Shown: positions 16,678 through 25,696 of the stretch, piece by piece | Numbering within the stretch: the stretch's first letter is position 1 | How the letters are laid out: each line of letters starts with the position of its first letter | Position numbers and translations under genes: made by a program | NCBI RefSeq assembly: GCF_001562275.1 | Contig: NZ_CP014304.1 | Span: forward strand, 2,728,001 to 2,792,000 | Direction of reading: 5' to 3' | Source of the DNA: Hymenobacter sp. PAMC 26628 | GTDB lineage: Bacteria > Bacteroidota > Bacteroidia > Cytophagales > Hymenobacteraceae | Length of the DNA stretch: 64,000 nt | The notes under the pieces: model-generated | Told to the model about the DNA's origin: nothing | The model's database searches: none | What the model saw: the letters and a program-made list of their open reading frames with translations, nothing else

Positions 16678-17130
16678 ATGGAAGCCAAAGCCACCCAAGC
16701 CCTGCTCAACGAACTGGTTGAAACCCTGAAAGATGGCCAAAAAGGCTACGCCGACGCCATGACCGACGTGGAAGAGTCGTCGCTGAAAGACACTTTCAAG
16801 CACTTGGCCGTGCAGCGCGCCGGTTATATCACCGAGATTGAGGACCAGATGTTCAAGCTGGATCTGCACCCCAAAACCGACGAAGGTTCGTCCATCACCA
16901 GTACTGTGCACCGCGCTTGGATTGACCTGAAGTCGGCCCTGACCAGCAAGGATAACCACGCCGTACTGGCCGAGTGTGAGCGCGGCGAAGACTACGCCAA
17001 AAAAGCCTACGCAACGGCCCTGAAAGCCCAGGATTTGCCCAGCGCGCTAAAATCAGTGCTTGAGAAGCAGTCGCAGGGCATTAACGAGGCCCACGACAAG
17101 ATCAAGTCGTTGCGCGATTCGTCAAAATAA
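16678..17130 (+). CDS. DUF2383 / PA2169-type four-helix bundle protein
   Basis: 150 residues, all-helical with heptad spacing: LLNELVETLKDGQKGYADAM, SLKDTFKHLAVQRAGYITEI, a central HRAWIDLKSAL, then CERGEDYAKKAYATAL. This matches the PA2169-family domain (DUF2383), a ferritin-like helical bundle of unknown function often linked to stress responses. The Glu/His pattern for a metal site is only partial. The ATG at 16678 directly follows a C-rich stretch. It is a single gene, with a strong hairpin at 17202 after it. Confidence 0.87.
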   Translation: MEAKATQALLNELVETLKDGQKGYADAMTDVEESSLKDTFKHLAVQRAGYITEIEDQMFKLDLHPKTDEGSSITSTVHRAWIDLKSALTSKDNHAVLAECERGEDYAKKAYATALKAQDLPSALKSVLEKQSQGINEAHDKIKSLRDSSK

Positions 17131-17201
17131 GCTGCTTGTTGCCTTCGATAACGAAGGATCTATTACATATACATAGTCTAATGCCGCAGAGGCAGCAACG
17201 C

Positions 17202-17261
17202 TAATTATAGGCCAATAAAAAAGCCGCTCAATTGAGCGGCTTTTTTATTGGCCTATAATTA
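17202..17261. terminator. 60-bp perfect palindrome between convergent genes
   Basis: 30-bp arms with no loop: 17202-17231 equals the reverse complement of 17232-17261. The core AAAAAAGCCGCTCAA / TTGAGCGGCTTTTTT is a classic bidirectional terminator, enclosed by further pairing AT-rich sequence. Confidence 0.88.
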
Positions 17262-17351
17262 ATTCTACTTAATATTTCACACTAATAAGAACCAGCAGGA
17301 GGCCTCAGCCAACCCGTCTAATCTACGGGCCGCCAAGGTCTTCTGGATTGC

Positions 17352-19394
17352 CTACTCGTCGAAACTTTCGGTGCGGGGCGGGCGGGCGTCGTTGTCACGG
17401 GCGCCGCCTTTGTTACCGTAGGGCTTGCTGCCGTAGGCTGGGCGGTCGCCGGCACCAGCGCGGTTGCCGTAGGGCTTGGGGCGGTCGCCGTAGGCCGGAC
17501 GGTCACCGTAAGCAGGCCGGTCGCCGGTGCCAGCGCGGTTGCCGTAGCTGCTGCCGCCGTCGCGGTTGCCTTTGTAGCCACCGCCCGAACCGCCTTCGCG
17601 GCGCTCGCCGTAGCTGCCACCACCGCGGTTGCCGCCGAAGCTGCTGCCGCCGCGGTTGCCACCGAAGCCACCTTCGCGGCGCTCGCCACCACCAAAGCCG
17701 CCGCGGCGCTCGCCGCCGCCGAAGCTGCCGGGGCCCCGGGTGTTGCCCTCTTCCTTAGCCGCCGCGTCCTGCACGGGCGTGGCGATGCTGAAGCTCACTG
17801 GCTGGCCTTGGATGCTGCTGCGGCCCAGTTGGCCCACAATCTCGTCGGCAAACTCGCTGGGTACTTCTACGAAGCTGAACTTGTCGTAGAGGGCGATGTC
17901 GCCCACTTTGCCGCCTTGCAGGTTGGTGCTCTCCGAAATCAGGTCCACGATGTCGCGGGGGTGAATCCGGTCTTTCTTGCCCATCGAGATGAACAGGCGG
18001 GTGAAGCCCGTGCGCACCACCCCAGCTGTACGGCTGGCGTCGAGGCTTTGCTCGGCCCGCTTGTCTTCCTTCATGGTCATCTTCAGCAGCGCGGCAGCGA
18101 TGTCTAGCGAGGTCATTTCCTCGCTCTGATCGAGCAGGCGCTGCACGCGGCCCACGTATTTCTCCAGGTTGCCCTTCTCCACAATCTCCTTGATCTGGTT
18201 CAGGAACAGCGTGGTTTTCACTTCCGACACGTCAGCAAACGACGGCACTTGCTCCAGTTTGATCTGGGCTTTGGTGAAGCGCATGATGTCGCGCAGCTTG
18301 TAGATGTCGCGGCCACTCACGAAGGTGAAGGCCTTGCCCGACTTGCCAGCACGGCCCGTGCGGCCGATGCGGTGCACGTAGTATTCTTCGTCGGCGGGCA
18401 GGTCGTAGTTGAACACGGCCTCCACGTTATCCACATCAATGCCGCGGGCGGCTACGTCGGTAGCCACTAGTACTTCCAGCGTGTTTTTGCGGAATTTATC
18501 GAGTGTGTTCTGGCGCTGCTGCTGGCCCATGTCGCCGTGCAGGCCTTCGGCAAAGTAGCCTTTGGCTTGCAGGTCGGCCACAATCTCGTCCACCATGCGC
18601 TTCGTGTTAGCGAATACGATGGTTGATTTCAGGTTGTACATGTCGAGGACGCGCGTGAGCACGTCCTTTTTCTGGGGGCCCCGCACCTCGAAGTAGCTCT
18701 GCTCGATGTTGGTCACCGTCATCGTCTGGTGGTTCACCTTCACTACCTGCGGGTCGCGCTGGTATTTCTTGGTCAACTCCATGATGGGCTTACTCATCGT
18801 GGCCGAGAAGAACACCGTCTGGCGGTCAGCTGGCATCTTGCTTAACACGAACTCGATGTCCTCGCGGAAGCCCATGTCGAGCATCTCGTCGGCTTCGTCG
18901 AGGATGATTTTTGTGGTCTTGTCGAGCTTCAGCGTGCCGCGCTCGATGTGGTCCATTACGCGGCCGGGGGTGCCGATGACGATTTGCACGCCGCGCTCCA
19001 GGGCCCGGAACTGGCGGTCGTAGCTGCTGCCGCCGTAAATCGGCACCACGGCCAGGCCGCGCTTGTATTTGCCCAGTTTCTGGATTTCGCCCGATACCTG
19101 CACCGCGAGTTCGCGGGTGGGGCAAAGCACGAGCACCTGCACATCGCGCGAATCGCCATCCACGCCCTCAATAGCGGGAATCGAGAAAGCGGCGGTTTTG
19201 CCAGTGCCTGTTTGGGCCTGGCCGATAACGTCTTTGCCGGCGAGTAGCACGGGGATGGCGGCGGCCTGGATGGCCGAAGCTTCCTCATAGCCCATCTCGG
19301 TGATGGCGCGCTGCACCTCGGCCGAGAGGTTCAGGTCTTCAAATTTCACTACGATCTTCTCCGCAGTTTTGTCTTGGGTTTTTTCGGGTTCCAT
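17352..19394 (-). CDS. deaD: DEAD-box RNA helicase (DeaD/CsdA type)
   Basis: 680 residues. Motifs are all present: AQTGTGKTAAF, PTRELAVQ, TPGRV, DEADEMLDMGF, SATM, and in the second RecA domain ARGIDV and HRIGRTGRAGKSG. A DbpA-like RNA-binding domain follows near residues 465-545 (RLFISMGKKDRIHPRDIVDL). The last 120 residues are a Gly/Arg/Tyr-rich low-complexity tail with repeats of GDRPAYGDRP and GGERR, typical of cold-adapted Bacteroidota helicases and likely to bind RNA. The protein unwinds structured RNA in ribosome assembly and cold adaptation. A predicted promoter box at 19574 gives a leader of about 170 nt, which suggests post-transcriptional control. Confidence 0.93.
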   Translation of the reverse strand: MEPEKTQDKTAEKIVVKFEDLNLSAEVQRAITEMGYEEASAIQAAAIPVLLAGKDVIGQAQTGTGKTAAFSIPAIEGVDGDSRDVQVLVLCPTRELAVQVSGEIQKLGKYKRGLAVVPIYGGSSYDRQFRALERGVQIVIGTPGRVMDHIERGTLKLDKTTKIILDEADEMLDMGFREDIEFVLSKMPADRQTVFFSATMSKPIMELTKKYQRDPQVVKVNHQTMTVTNIEQSYFEVRGPQKKDVLTRVLDMYNLKSTIVFANTKRMVDEIVADLQAKGYFAEGLHGDMGQQQRQNTLDKFRKNTLEVLVATDVAARGIDVDNVEAVFNYDLPADEEYYVHRIGRTGRAGKSGKAFTFVSGRDIYKLRDIMRFTKAQIKLEQVPSFADVSEVKTTLFLNQIKEIVEKGNLEKYVGRVQRLLDQSEEMTSLDIAAALLKMTMKEDKRAEQSLDASRTAGVVRTGFTRLFISMGKKDRIHPRDIVDLISESTNLQGGKVGDIALYDKFSFVEVPSEFADEIVGQLGRSSIQGQPVSFSIATPVQDAAAKEEGNTRGPGSFGGGERRGGFGGGERREGGFGGNRGGSSFGGNRGGGSYGERREGGSGGGYKGNRDGGSSYGNRAGTGDRPAYGDRPAYGDRPKPYGNRAGAGDRPAYGSKPYGNKGGARDNDARPPRTESFDE

Positions 19395-19799
19395 AAGTTG
19401 GAAATAGAATGGGGAAAGAGACTACGCTCTGAAAACAGCCGATACAGCGACGTTTCCCCTCCTTCTACCTTCGACAAACAGGCGGGAAAAAACTAGCGGA
19501 AAAACTACGCGGCCAACGCGTTAACGCCAACTCCTGGCGGATGCGGACATGAGGCCATTCTCAAATGCGGGTGCAAAGATACGCAAAATTTGCAGCAATG
19601 CCTATTATTATTGTCCAAGATGTCCGGCAAGCCATGTTTTATTAAGCACGGGGGCTCAGCACAGTGGTGCATTGCTAGCTTTTTCTGGGCATTAGGGCCA
19701 GGCCAGTGGGCCTAGCGGCGCCAATTGAGTAAGTTGTTTGCCCTTGCCACTGTTCCGGTTGCCTTTACGGAGCCGGCAGTTCCCAATTCCACCTACGCC
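19395..19799. other. Intergenic region upstream of the helicase gene
   Basis: A 405-base divergent spacer. It holds the probable long leader of the helicase gene (19395-19567), its -7 box, and about 200 bases before the GH97 remnant in which no further gene or hairpin was seen. Confidence 0.5.
19574..19581 (-). promoter_or_regulatory. TAnnTTTG -7 box for the DEAD-box helicase gene
   Basis: On the minus strand the box reads TATCTTTG, an exact match to TAnnTTTG, with a TTG 14 bases upstream as a poorly spaced -33 candidate. The start codon is 180 bases away, giving a leader of about 170 nt. Confidence 0.5.
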
Positions 19800-21673
19800 A
19801 TGAAGCATTCGTTATTTTTTCTGGGCTGCTTGCTCGCCGGGGGTCCGGCCGCTCACGCCCAAGCCCCCGGACGTATCACGTAAAATCGCCGGACGGCAAA
19901 CTCGACCTGACGGTGGCAACCGGCCCGGTGCTTACCTGGGCCGTGCAGCACGAGGCCACCCCAGTATTGGCGCCTTCTCCCCTGTCCCTGGCACTGGCGG
20001 GCGGCGAAGTGCTCGGCCCGGGGACTACGGTAGAAAGCGCCAAAACGGCGGCTGTCAACACGACCATCGCGGCACCGGTATACAGAAAGAGTCAGGTGGT
20101 AGACCGCTACAACCAGCTGACTATCTATCTCAAAGGTCGTTACGGCTTGGTGGTGCGTGCCTACGACGATGGGGTAGCGTACCGGTTTTTTACGCAGCGC
20201 AAGGGCCGCCTCACGGTGCAAAGCGAGGAAGCTGCCTTCAACTTTGCGCCTGGGGCCCCGGCTCTGCTGCCCTTTGTGCGCGACCTACAAGTGCCGACGG
20301 ACCTATACATGTCGTCGTTTGAGAGCCTATACACGCCGCTAAAGCTAGCAGACATGGCGCAGGTGAAGGGTGAAACGCTGGCCTTTTTGCCCGCGCTAGT
20401 AGCCTTGGGCGATGGCAAGAAAGCGGTGCTGGTGGAATCCGACGTGGAAGACTACCCGGGCATGCTGCTGAAAAGCGGGGCCCCCAGGGGCCCCAGCTTG
20501 CGCGGCGACTTTGCCCGGTACCCAGCGGCCGAGCAGGCGGGCGGCTTCCACAACATGCAGCTGGTGGTGCCGCGCCGAGAAGCCTTTATTGCCCAAACCA
20601 AAGCCCGGCAAAGTGGCCTGGGACTGGTGGAACGACTGGAACCTCACGCACGTCGATTTTCAGGCCGGCATCAACACGCCTACTTAATAAGTACTACATC
20701 GACTTTGCCGCGGCCAACAAGCTCGAATACGTGATTCTGGACGAGGGCTGGTCCGACGAAACCGACATTTTGAAGGTGTCGCCAGCCGTCGATTTGGGGG
20801 CCTTGCTGGCCTACGGCAAGCAAAAAAACGTGGGCATTATTCTGTGGGCCAACTGGCGGGCAATCAGCGAGAAGATGGAAGGGGCCTACGCGCAGTACGC
20901 CGCGATGGGCGTGAAAGGCTTCAAGATTGACTTCCTCGACCGCGACGACCAGAAAATGATTGTCTCGTCGTGCGCGCTGGCCAAAAAAGCGGCCGACTAC
21001 CACTTGCTGGTCGATTTCCACGGCATGCACAAGCCCGACGGCCCGATGCGTACTTACCCCAACGTGGTGAACTACGAGGGCGTGAAAGGCCTGGAAAACA
21101 GCAAGTGGACGCCCCAGGACGACGTGCCGCGCTACGATGCCACGCTGCCGTTCGTCCGCATGGTGGCCGGGCCGATGGACTACACCCCGGGGCCCTGCGC
21201 AACGCCACTAAGGCCGAGTTTCACCCCAGCCACTCCCTGCCCATGAGCCAGGGCACGCGCTGCCACCAGCTGGCGATGTACGTGGTGTTTGAGGCCCCCT
21301 CCAGATGCTGGCCGACAGCCCCAGCGCCTACGAAAAGGAGCCCAAGAGCACCGATTTCATTGCCCAGGCACCCACCACTTTCGACCAAACCGTGGCCCTG
21401 GACGGCAAAGTCGGCGAGTACGTGGCCCGCCGCAAAGGCGACACCTGGTACGCCGGGGCCCTGGGCAACTGGGAGCCCCGCGAGCTGACCCTGGACTGCT
21501 CATTTTTGGGCCCCGGGGCCTACGAAGCCGTAATTTTTCACGACGGCCTCAACGCTGGCCGCGACGCGACCGACTACCGGCGAGAGGTGGTGCGGGTGTC
21601 AGCAACGGATAAGCTCCGCATCAAGTTGAGTGGCGGCGGCGGCTGGGCCGCTCGCATCTACCCCGTGCGGTAG
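19800..21673 (+). pseudogene. GH97 alpha-glucosidase/galactosidase, decayed by multiple lesions
   Basis: Starts ATG 19800 with a signal peptide, then hits TAA after 27 codons. Pieces of one GH97 protein follow in changing frames: YHVKSPDGKLDLTV to about 20600; KPGKVAWDWWNDWNLTHVDF in another frame; YYIDFAAANKLEYVILDEGW from about 20695; a new frame from about 21190; and the C-terminus from about 21300 to 21673. At least five frame changes are present, two of them in G/C runs. The segment between PRREAFIAQ and KPGKVAWDWW is also much shorter than in the family, indicating a deletion. A working enzyme would cleave alpha-glycosides in the periplasm. The loss is real rather than sequencing noise, since neighbouring GC-rich genes are intact. 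Confidence 0.85.
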
Positions 21674-21745
21674 GTAAGTTTTAGGGCCCCGGGCCAGCCG
21701 CCGCGCTACTGGCCTGGGGCCTTAAAACTTGGGGGCAACGGGCAC

Positions 21746-21775
21746 AAAAAAAGCCCGCCGGCGGCGAGCTTTTTT
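21746..21775 (-). terminator. Terminator of the cold-shock gene
   Basis: Minus-strand stem AAAAAAGC-CGCC / GGCG-GCTTTTTT with small internal mismatches and T-runs on both ends. It lies 22 bases after the cold-shock stop codon. Confidence 0.75.
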
Positions 21776-21797
21776 ATCACAAAGCAAAAGCTGGAAA

Positions 21798-21992
21798 CTA
21801 AACCAGCGACACTTTAACAGCGTTAGGGCCTTTTTTGCCCTGAGCTACTTCGTATTGCACTTTGTCGTTTTCGCGGATCGAGCTAACTTGGAGGTCGCTG
21901 ATGTGAACGAAGATGTCTTCGCCAGTTTCGTCGTTTTTGATGAAACCAAAGCCTTTGGTGTCATTAAAGAATTTTACCGTTCCGGTGGGCAT
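21798..21992 (-). CDS. cspA: Cold-shock protein, CspA family
   Basis: 64 residues from ATG 21992, the normal length. The RNA-binding motifs are intact: GTVKFFNDTKGFGFI (RNP1 region) and DIFVHISDL (RNP2), ending in KGPNAVKVSLV. It is a single OB-fold that binds single-stranded RNA and DNA and acts as an RNA chaperone. The open frame continues far upstream, but those residues are not family-like and overlap the divergent thioesterase gene. A -7 box lies at 22057-22064, giving a leader of about 55 nt, and a terminator follows at 21746. Confidence 0.95.
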   Translation of the reverse strand: MPTGTVKFFNDTKGFGFIKNDETGEDIFVHISDLQVSSIRENDKVQYEVAQGKKGPNAVKVSLV

Positions 21993-22056
21993 GGTGGTGG
22001 GTTGTGGAGTTTCGCTAAGCGTTTGGGCCACCGTGGCTTGATGTCTTAGGTTGGGC

Positions 22057-22064
22057 CAAAGATA
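22057..22064 (-). promoter_or_regulatory. TAnnTTTG -7 box for the cold-shock gene
   Basis: On the minus strand TATCTTTG matches TAnnTTTG exactly. It lies 65 bases before the cold-shock ATG. A TTG occurs 11 bases upstream, shorter than the usual spacing. Confidence 0.5.
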
Positions 22065-22142
22065 AGCATACTTTTCAATTGCGCAAGCCCGCCGGAATTT
22101 TCTAGCCCCCCGACCTTTGCGCTCGTTCTTTTTCTCTCCTGC

Positions 22143-22565
22143 ATGACCGCCCCGCTCCTTCCCGACGCCTCCGCCTTCCGCTTCGCCCACGAATTTGTGG
22201 TGCCCGAAACCGCCATCGACGCCCTTGGCCACGCCAATAACGTGGAATACGTGCGCTGGGTACAGGACGTGGCGGGGGCCCACTGGCTGGCCATTTGCCC
22301 GCCCGAGCGACAGGAGGCGTACGTTTGGGTGGTGCGCGAACACCGCGTCCGCTACCGGCAGCCCGCTTTTGCTGGCGACGTGCTGCGCGCCACTACGTGG
22401 GTAGGTAATACCGGCGGGGCTACCTCGGTACGCCACACCCACCTCACCCGTGCGGCCGACGATGCGCTGCTGTGCGAAGCGGAAACTACGTGGGTGCTGC
22501 TCGACCCCAAAAGTGGCCGGCCGGTGCGCGTTGACGCCGAAGTGCTGGGTTGGCTGAAAGGCTGA
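22143..22565 (+). CDS. Acyl-CoA thioesterase, hotdog fold (4HBT)
   Basis: 140 residues. The hotdog signature is PETAIDALGHANNVEYVRWV, where Asp and His/Asn surround the catalytic site as in 4-hydroxybenzoyl-CoA thioesterases and YbgC-like proteins. EHRVRYRQPAFAGDVL and AETTWVLLDPKSGRPVRV are the later family strands. It hydrolyses an acyl-CoA thioester; the chain specificity is unknown. It is divergent from cspA, with 150 bases between them, and is followed by a small hairpin overlapping its stop codon. Confidence 0.9.
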   Translation: MTAPLLPDASAFRFAHEFVVPETAIDALGHANNVEYVRWVQDVAGAHWLAICPPERQEAYVWVVREHRVRYRQPAFAGDVLRATTWVGNTGGATSVRHTHLTRAADDALLCEAETTWVLLDPKSGRPVRVDAEVLGWLKG

Positions 22566-22580
22566 GCCACTCCTTTCAGC
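22553..22580 (+). terminator. Small hairpin overlapping the thioesterase stop codon
   Basis: GCTGAAAGG (22553-22561) pairs perfectly with CCTTTCAGC (22572-22580). The 3' side is AT-rich but has no clear T-run, so terminator function is tentative. Confidence 0.4.
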
Positions 22581-23153
22581 TGTATATTCTTAAGGGCTTG
22601 CCGCCGCCTGGCAAGCGCGTGCTGGTTAGTGCCGGGGTTGATTATTCCGGGATGCTGAAAGATGACCGAGGTTCTTTTTTTGCGCTGGCTTGCCGCTGCT
22701 TGGTACCAGCATGGGGCCCGGTTTAGGTTTTTACGCACTTGCAAAAGGGTGGCTACTGCCTTTCTTTTTACAGCGAAATCGTTTGTTTTAGTGCTGAAGC
22801 CAAGTTGATAAACCTGGCTTGCTCAAACCTTTTATTTTTAGTAATTACAAAGCGTAAAAGCATTATAAAATTCCTTCCTTTGCTTTTTGAGCAGTATTTG
22901 CTGTACTGCTGGCTACATCAGCTCGCTGTGTGATGCGTTGTGATTCCAGCTTATCGGCAGCACGGATCCCATGTTGGAGCTAGGGCGACGGCGGCAACAG
23001 CCCGCAGAGGTTAGCACGAGAGACGTCGGGCTTCTACCTTAGTCCAACGATTGTCTAAGGCGTTGCGCCCAGGCGGGCTGCTTGCCAGGAGGCAGTATTT
23101 ATAGTGTCAATTGCATTTTTTCATTCTTCTCCCTCCCTACCCCGCTGTTTCCT
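22566..23153 (+). other. 588-base spacer with an AT-rich patch and a structured leader
   Basis: 22730-22900 is AT-rich; an open frame there (22739-22933) has no family features and is not called a gene. 22990-23065 contains two small stems in series, AGCCCG (22999-23004) with CGGGCT (23027-23032), and CCTTAG (23037-23042) with CTAAGG (23055-23060). These would lie in the leader of the sugar transporter. No known riboswitch consensus was recognised. Confidence 0.35.
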
Positions 23154-24506
23154 ATGGCTGCTCCTGCTCCCATTATTCTCAACCGCCCAGCTGCCGATGC
23201 GGCGGCCGGCCCGGCGCCGCGCTACACGTCGGCGCTGAGTGCCGTGACAACCCTGTTCTTTTTGTGGGGCTTCATTACCTGCCTCAACGACATTCTGATT
23301 CCGTACCTAAAGGCAATTTTTCAGCTTTCGTACGCCCAGGCGAACTTAATTAACCTGTGCTTTTTTGGGGCGTATTTCCTGATGAGCATTCCGGCGGGCA
23401 AGGTAGTGGCGCGGGTGGGCTACAAGCGCGGGATGCTGCTGGGCTTCGTGGTGGCCGCGGTGGGCGCGTTTTTGTTCTATCCGGCGGCGGCGGCGCGGGC
23501 CTACGGGCTGTTCCTGGGGGCCCTGTTCGTGCTGGCCTCGGGCATTACGCTGCTGCAAGTGGCGGCCAACCCCTACGTGGCCATCCTGGGCCCCCCAGCG
23601 TCGGCGTCGGCGCGGCTCACGCTTACGCAAGCCTTCAACTCGCTGGGCACTACGCTGGCCCCGCTACTGGGCAGCGCCTTGATTTTGAGCCACCTGCCCA
23701 AGCTGAACACGGCCACTTCGGCCGCCACGATTGATGTGCGGGCCGTGCAGCTGCCCTACCTCGTTATTGGCGGCGTGCTGCTGCTTATCAGCCTGCTGCT
23801 GAGCCGGGTGCACTTGCCTGTAATTGAGCACGCGGCCGCCGAGGAGGCAGGTAGCCCCGCCGAGCACCGCGGGGCCTGGAGCTACCGGCACTTGGCGTTC
23901 GGCGTGGTCGGCATTTTTGCTTACGTAGGCGCCGAGGTGGCCATTGGCTCGCATATTGTGAGCTACCTCAGCCTAAGCAGTGTTATGTCAGACTTGCTCA
24001 TTTATGTTAGGAGCATGCTAGTAATCTCGGAGGCACAAAAATTATTTGGCTTCAGCATAGATAACACCGAAGCTGCCGCAGGTATGATGGTATCCTTTTA
24101 TTGGGGGGCGGCGATGGTCGGGCGCTTCGCTGGAGCGTATCTACTCAACAAATTTTCCCCGTCTAAGCTACTAGCCTTCAACGCTATTATTGCCGTAGTG
24201 TTCATCCTGATTTCCATCAGCACCACCGGGCCGGTGGCCATGTGGAGCCTGCTGGCCGTGGGCCTCATGAACTCCTTAATGTACCCGACTATCTTCACGC
24301 TGGCGCTGGTGGGCCTAGGTCGCCTCACCGAGGAAGGCTCGGGGCTGCTGTGCACCGCCATTGTGGGCGGCGCGCTGGTGCCGCTGCTGTTTGGCTTCAT
24401 CGCCGACCACAGCAGCCTGCGCTTGGCCTTGCTGCTGCCCATCGTGTGCTACGTGTACATCATGTGGTACGGGCTGCGCGGCAGCCGCCCGGTGGTGCCG
24501 GCCTAA
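23154..24506 (+). CDS. Sugar:H+ symporter, FucP/glucose-galactose MFS family
   Basis: 450 residues from ATG 23154, with about 12 membrane segments. TLFFLWGFITCLNDILIPYL is the family fingerprint in helix 1, with Asn and Asp at the sugar/proton site; LLQVAANPYVAILG and the second-half SFYWGAAMVGRFAGAYL also fit. Members move fucose, glucose, galactose or mannose across the inner membrane with a proton. It is the first gene of the carbohydrate region and converges on the LacI-type regulator. Since the locus encodes alpha-mannosidases, mannose is the best guess for its substrate. The frame is open upstream, but the ATG is preferred. Confidence 0.92.
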   Translation: MAAPAPIILNRPAADAAAGPAPRYTSALSAVTTLFFLWGFITCLNDILIPYLKAIFQLSYAQANLINLCFFGAYFLMSIPAGKVVARVGYKRGMLLGFVVAAVGAFLFYPAAAARAYGLFLGALFVLASGITLLQVAANPYVAILGPPASASARLTLTQAFNSLGTTLAPLLGSALILSHLPKLNTATSAATIDVRAVQLPYLVIGGVLLLISLLLSRVHLPVIEHAAAEEAGSPAEHRGAWSYRHLAFGVVGIFAYVGAEVAIGSHIVSYLSLSSVMSDLLIYVRSMLVISEAQKLFGFSIDNTEAAAGMMVSFYWGAAMVGRFAGAYLLNKFSPSKLLAFNAIIAVVFILISISTTGPVAMWSLLAVGLMNSLMYPTIFTLALVGLGRLTEEGSGLLCTAIVGGALVPLLFGFIADHSSLRLALLLPIVCYVYIMWYGLRGSRPVVPA

Positions 24507-24523
24507 CCGGCCGCTTTTATTCC

Positions 24524-24583
24524 AAACGAGAAGCTCCCCGGGCCCCTACCGCGTTGGCAGGGGCCCCGGGGAGCTTCTCGTTT
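24524..24583. terminator. Long hairpin between convergent transporter and regulator genes
   Basis: About 24 bp of pairing (24524-24547 with 24559-24583) with one bulge. The outer tip is AAACGAGAAGCT, the same tip as in the hairpin at 41649. The inner part is GC-rich and includes GGGGCCCC. Confidence 0.75.
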
Positions 24584-24606
24584 AGGAACCCGTTTGGGCG
24601 GAAAAA

Positions 24607-25638
24607 TTAGCTGGCGGGGCGCAGGGAAGAGCCGCGCACTACCAGCTGCGGGGCGAGCTGGAGCTGCACCAGGCGGCCGGGGGCCCCGGCACCGGGGTCC
24701 TCCAGGGCGGCCAGCAAAATGCTGATGCTTTCCTCGGCCAAGGCCTCCATGGGCTGCGCCACCACGGTGATGGGCGGGGAATAAAGCCGGAACAAGTCGT
24801 TGTCGTCGAAGGAAACGACGGCCATTTCGGCGGGGATGCGCCGGCCCAGGCGGCCGAGGGCTTCCAGGCCGTACACGCCCAGGTAGTTGGTGGCAAAGAT
24901 GACGGCGTGGCAGGCCGGGTGGGCGACGAAGAACGCCTCCATTTCCTGCAGGATCTGCCCCCGTGTTTGCGGGAAGGTAATTTCCTGCACCAGCTCGGGC
25001 AGGCCGCGCTCGCGCAGGGCCTGGGCGTAACCCTGCCGGCGGACAGCCATTTGCAGCTGGCTCACCCGGGCCGTGACCAGGGCAATGTTGGTGAAGCCCT
25101 GCCCCAGCAGGTGGCGGGTGGCCTCGTACATGCCGCTGGCGCCGTCCACCACCACGGCGTTGGTGAGCAGGCCGGGCAGCAGGCGGTCGAAAAGCACCAG
25201 GGGCTTGCCACCGCGCACGAGCGCGCGCACCTCCTCCTCTACCCCGGCGGGCAGGGCCAGGATGTAACCGTCGACGTGCCGCGCCTGGAACACGGCGAGC
25301 AGGTCGCGCGTTTTGGCCGCGTCGTCGTTGGTGCTGCAATAAATGATGTGGTAGCCGCGCGCCAGCGCTTTTTGCTCGATAAGGCCGGCCACGGCGGTAA
25401 AGAACGGGTTGGTAATGTCTTCTACGACCAGCCCGATGACGTGCGTTTTGCCCGTGCGCAGGCTCTTGGCCAGCTGGTTGGGCTTGTAGCCCACTTCCTC
25501 CACGTACCGGAGCACCTTTTCGGCCAGCCCGTCGCTGATGCGCTTCTCCTTGGCCTTGCCGTTGAGCACAAGCGACACCGTGGCGATGGACACGTCGAGG
25601 TGCCTGGCGATGTCGTGGATGAGGAGTTTCTTTTTCAA
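24607..25638 (-). CDS. LacI-family transcriptional regulator
   Basis: 343 residues assuming the TTG at 25638, which gives KKKLLIHDIARHLDVSIATV as the N-terminus; a GTG at 25677 is the alternative. The N-terminal helix-turn-helix (DIARHLDVSIATVSLVLNGK) and hinge (GYKPNQLAKSLRTGKTHVIG) are complete, followed by a periplasmic-binding-protein-like sensor domain (LVVEDITNPFF, FATNYLGVYG, VVSFDDNDLF). It should bind operators with a central CG and respond to a sugar. It lies directly behind a GH92 gene on the same strand, and two LacI-like sites sit in the divergent control region of the locus, so it is the likely local regulator. Confidence 0.92.
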   Translation of the reverse strand: MKKKLLIHDIARHLDVSIATVSLVLNGKAKEKRISDGLAEKVLRYVEEVGYKPNQLAKSLRTGKTHVIGLVVEDITNPFFTAVAGLIEQKALARGYHIIYCSTNDDAAKTRDLLAVFQARHVDGYILALPAGVEEEVRALVRGGKPLVLFDRLLPGLLTNAVVVDGASGMYEATRHLLGQGFTNIALVTARVSQLQMAVRRQGYAQALRERGLPELVQEITFPQTRGQILQEMEAFFVAHPACHAVIFATNYLGVYGLEALGRLGRRIPAEMAVVSFDDNDLFRLYSPPITVVAQPMEALAEESISILLAALEDPGAGAPGRLVQLQLAPQLVVRGSSLRPAS

Positions 25639-25696
25639 TGCGCAGTAAAAAGGCCGCCCAGGGGCCCGGGCGGCCACGTCCTTTGTTCGTAAGTTT

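Noticed and set aside
17352..17760. Arg/Cys-rich and Pro/Leu-rich plus-strand frames opposite the helicase tail
   Set aside because: They are antisense to the Gly/Arg repeats of the helicase C-terminus and arise from that repetitive sequence.
21993..22442. Long N-terminal extension of the cold-shock protein frame
   Set aside because: It overlaps the divergent thioesterase gene, and CspA proteins end at about 65-70 residues; the ATG at 21992 gives the full family length.
22739..22933. 64-codon open frame in the spacer before the symporter gene
   Set aside because: It lies in AT-rich DNA, has no family features and no support for a start; composition explains the open frame.
23000..23070. Possible riboswitch before the symporter gene
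   Set aside because: No known consensus (TPP, cobalamin, SAM, glmS) could be matched; kept only as a low-confidence structured leader.
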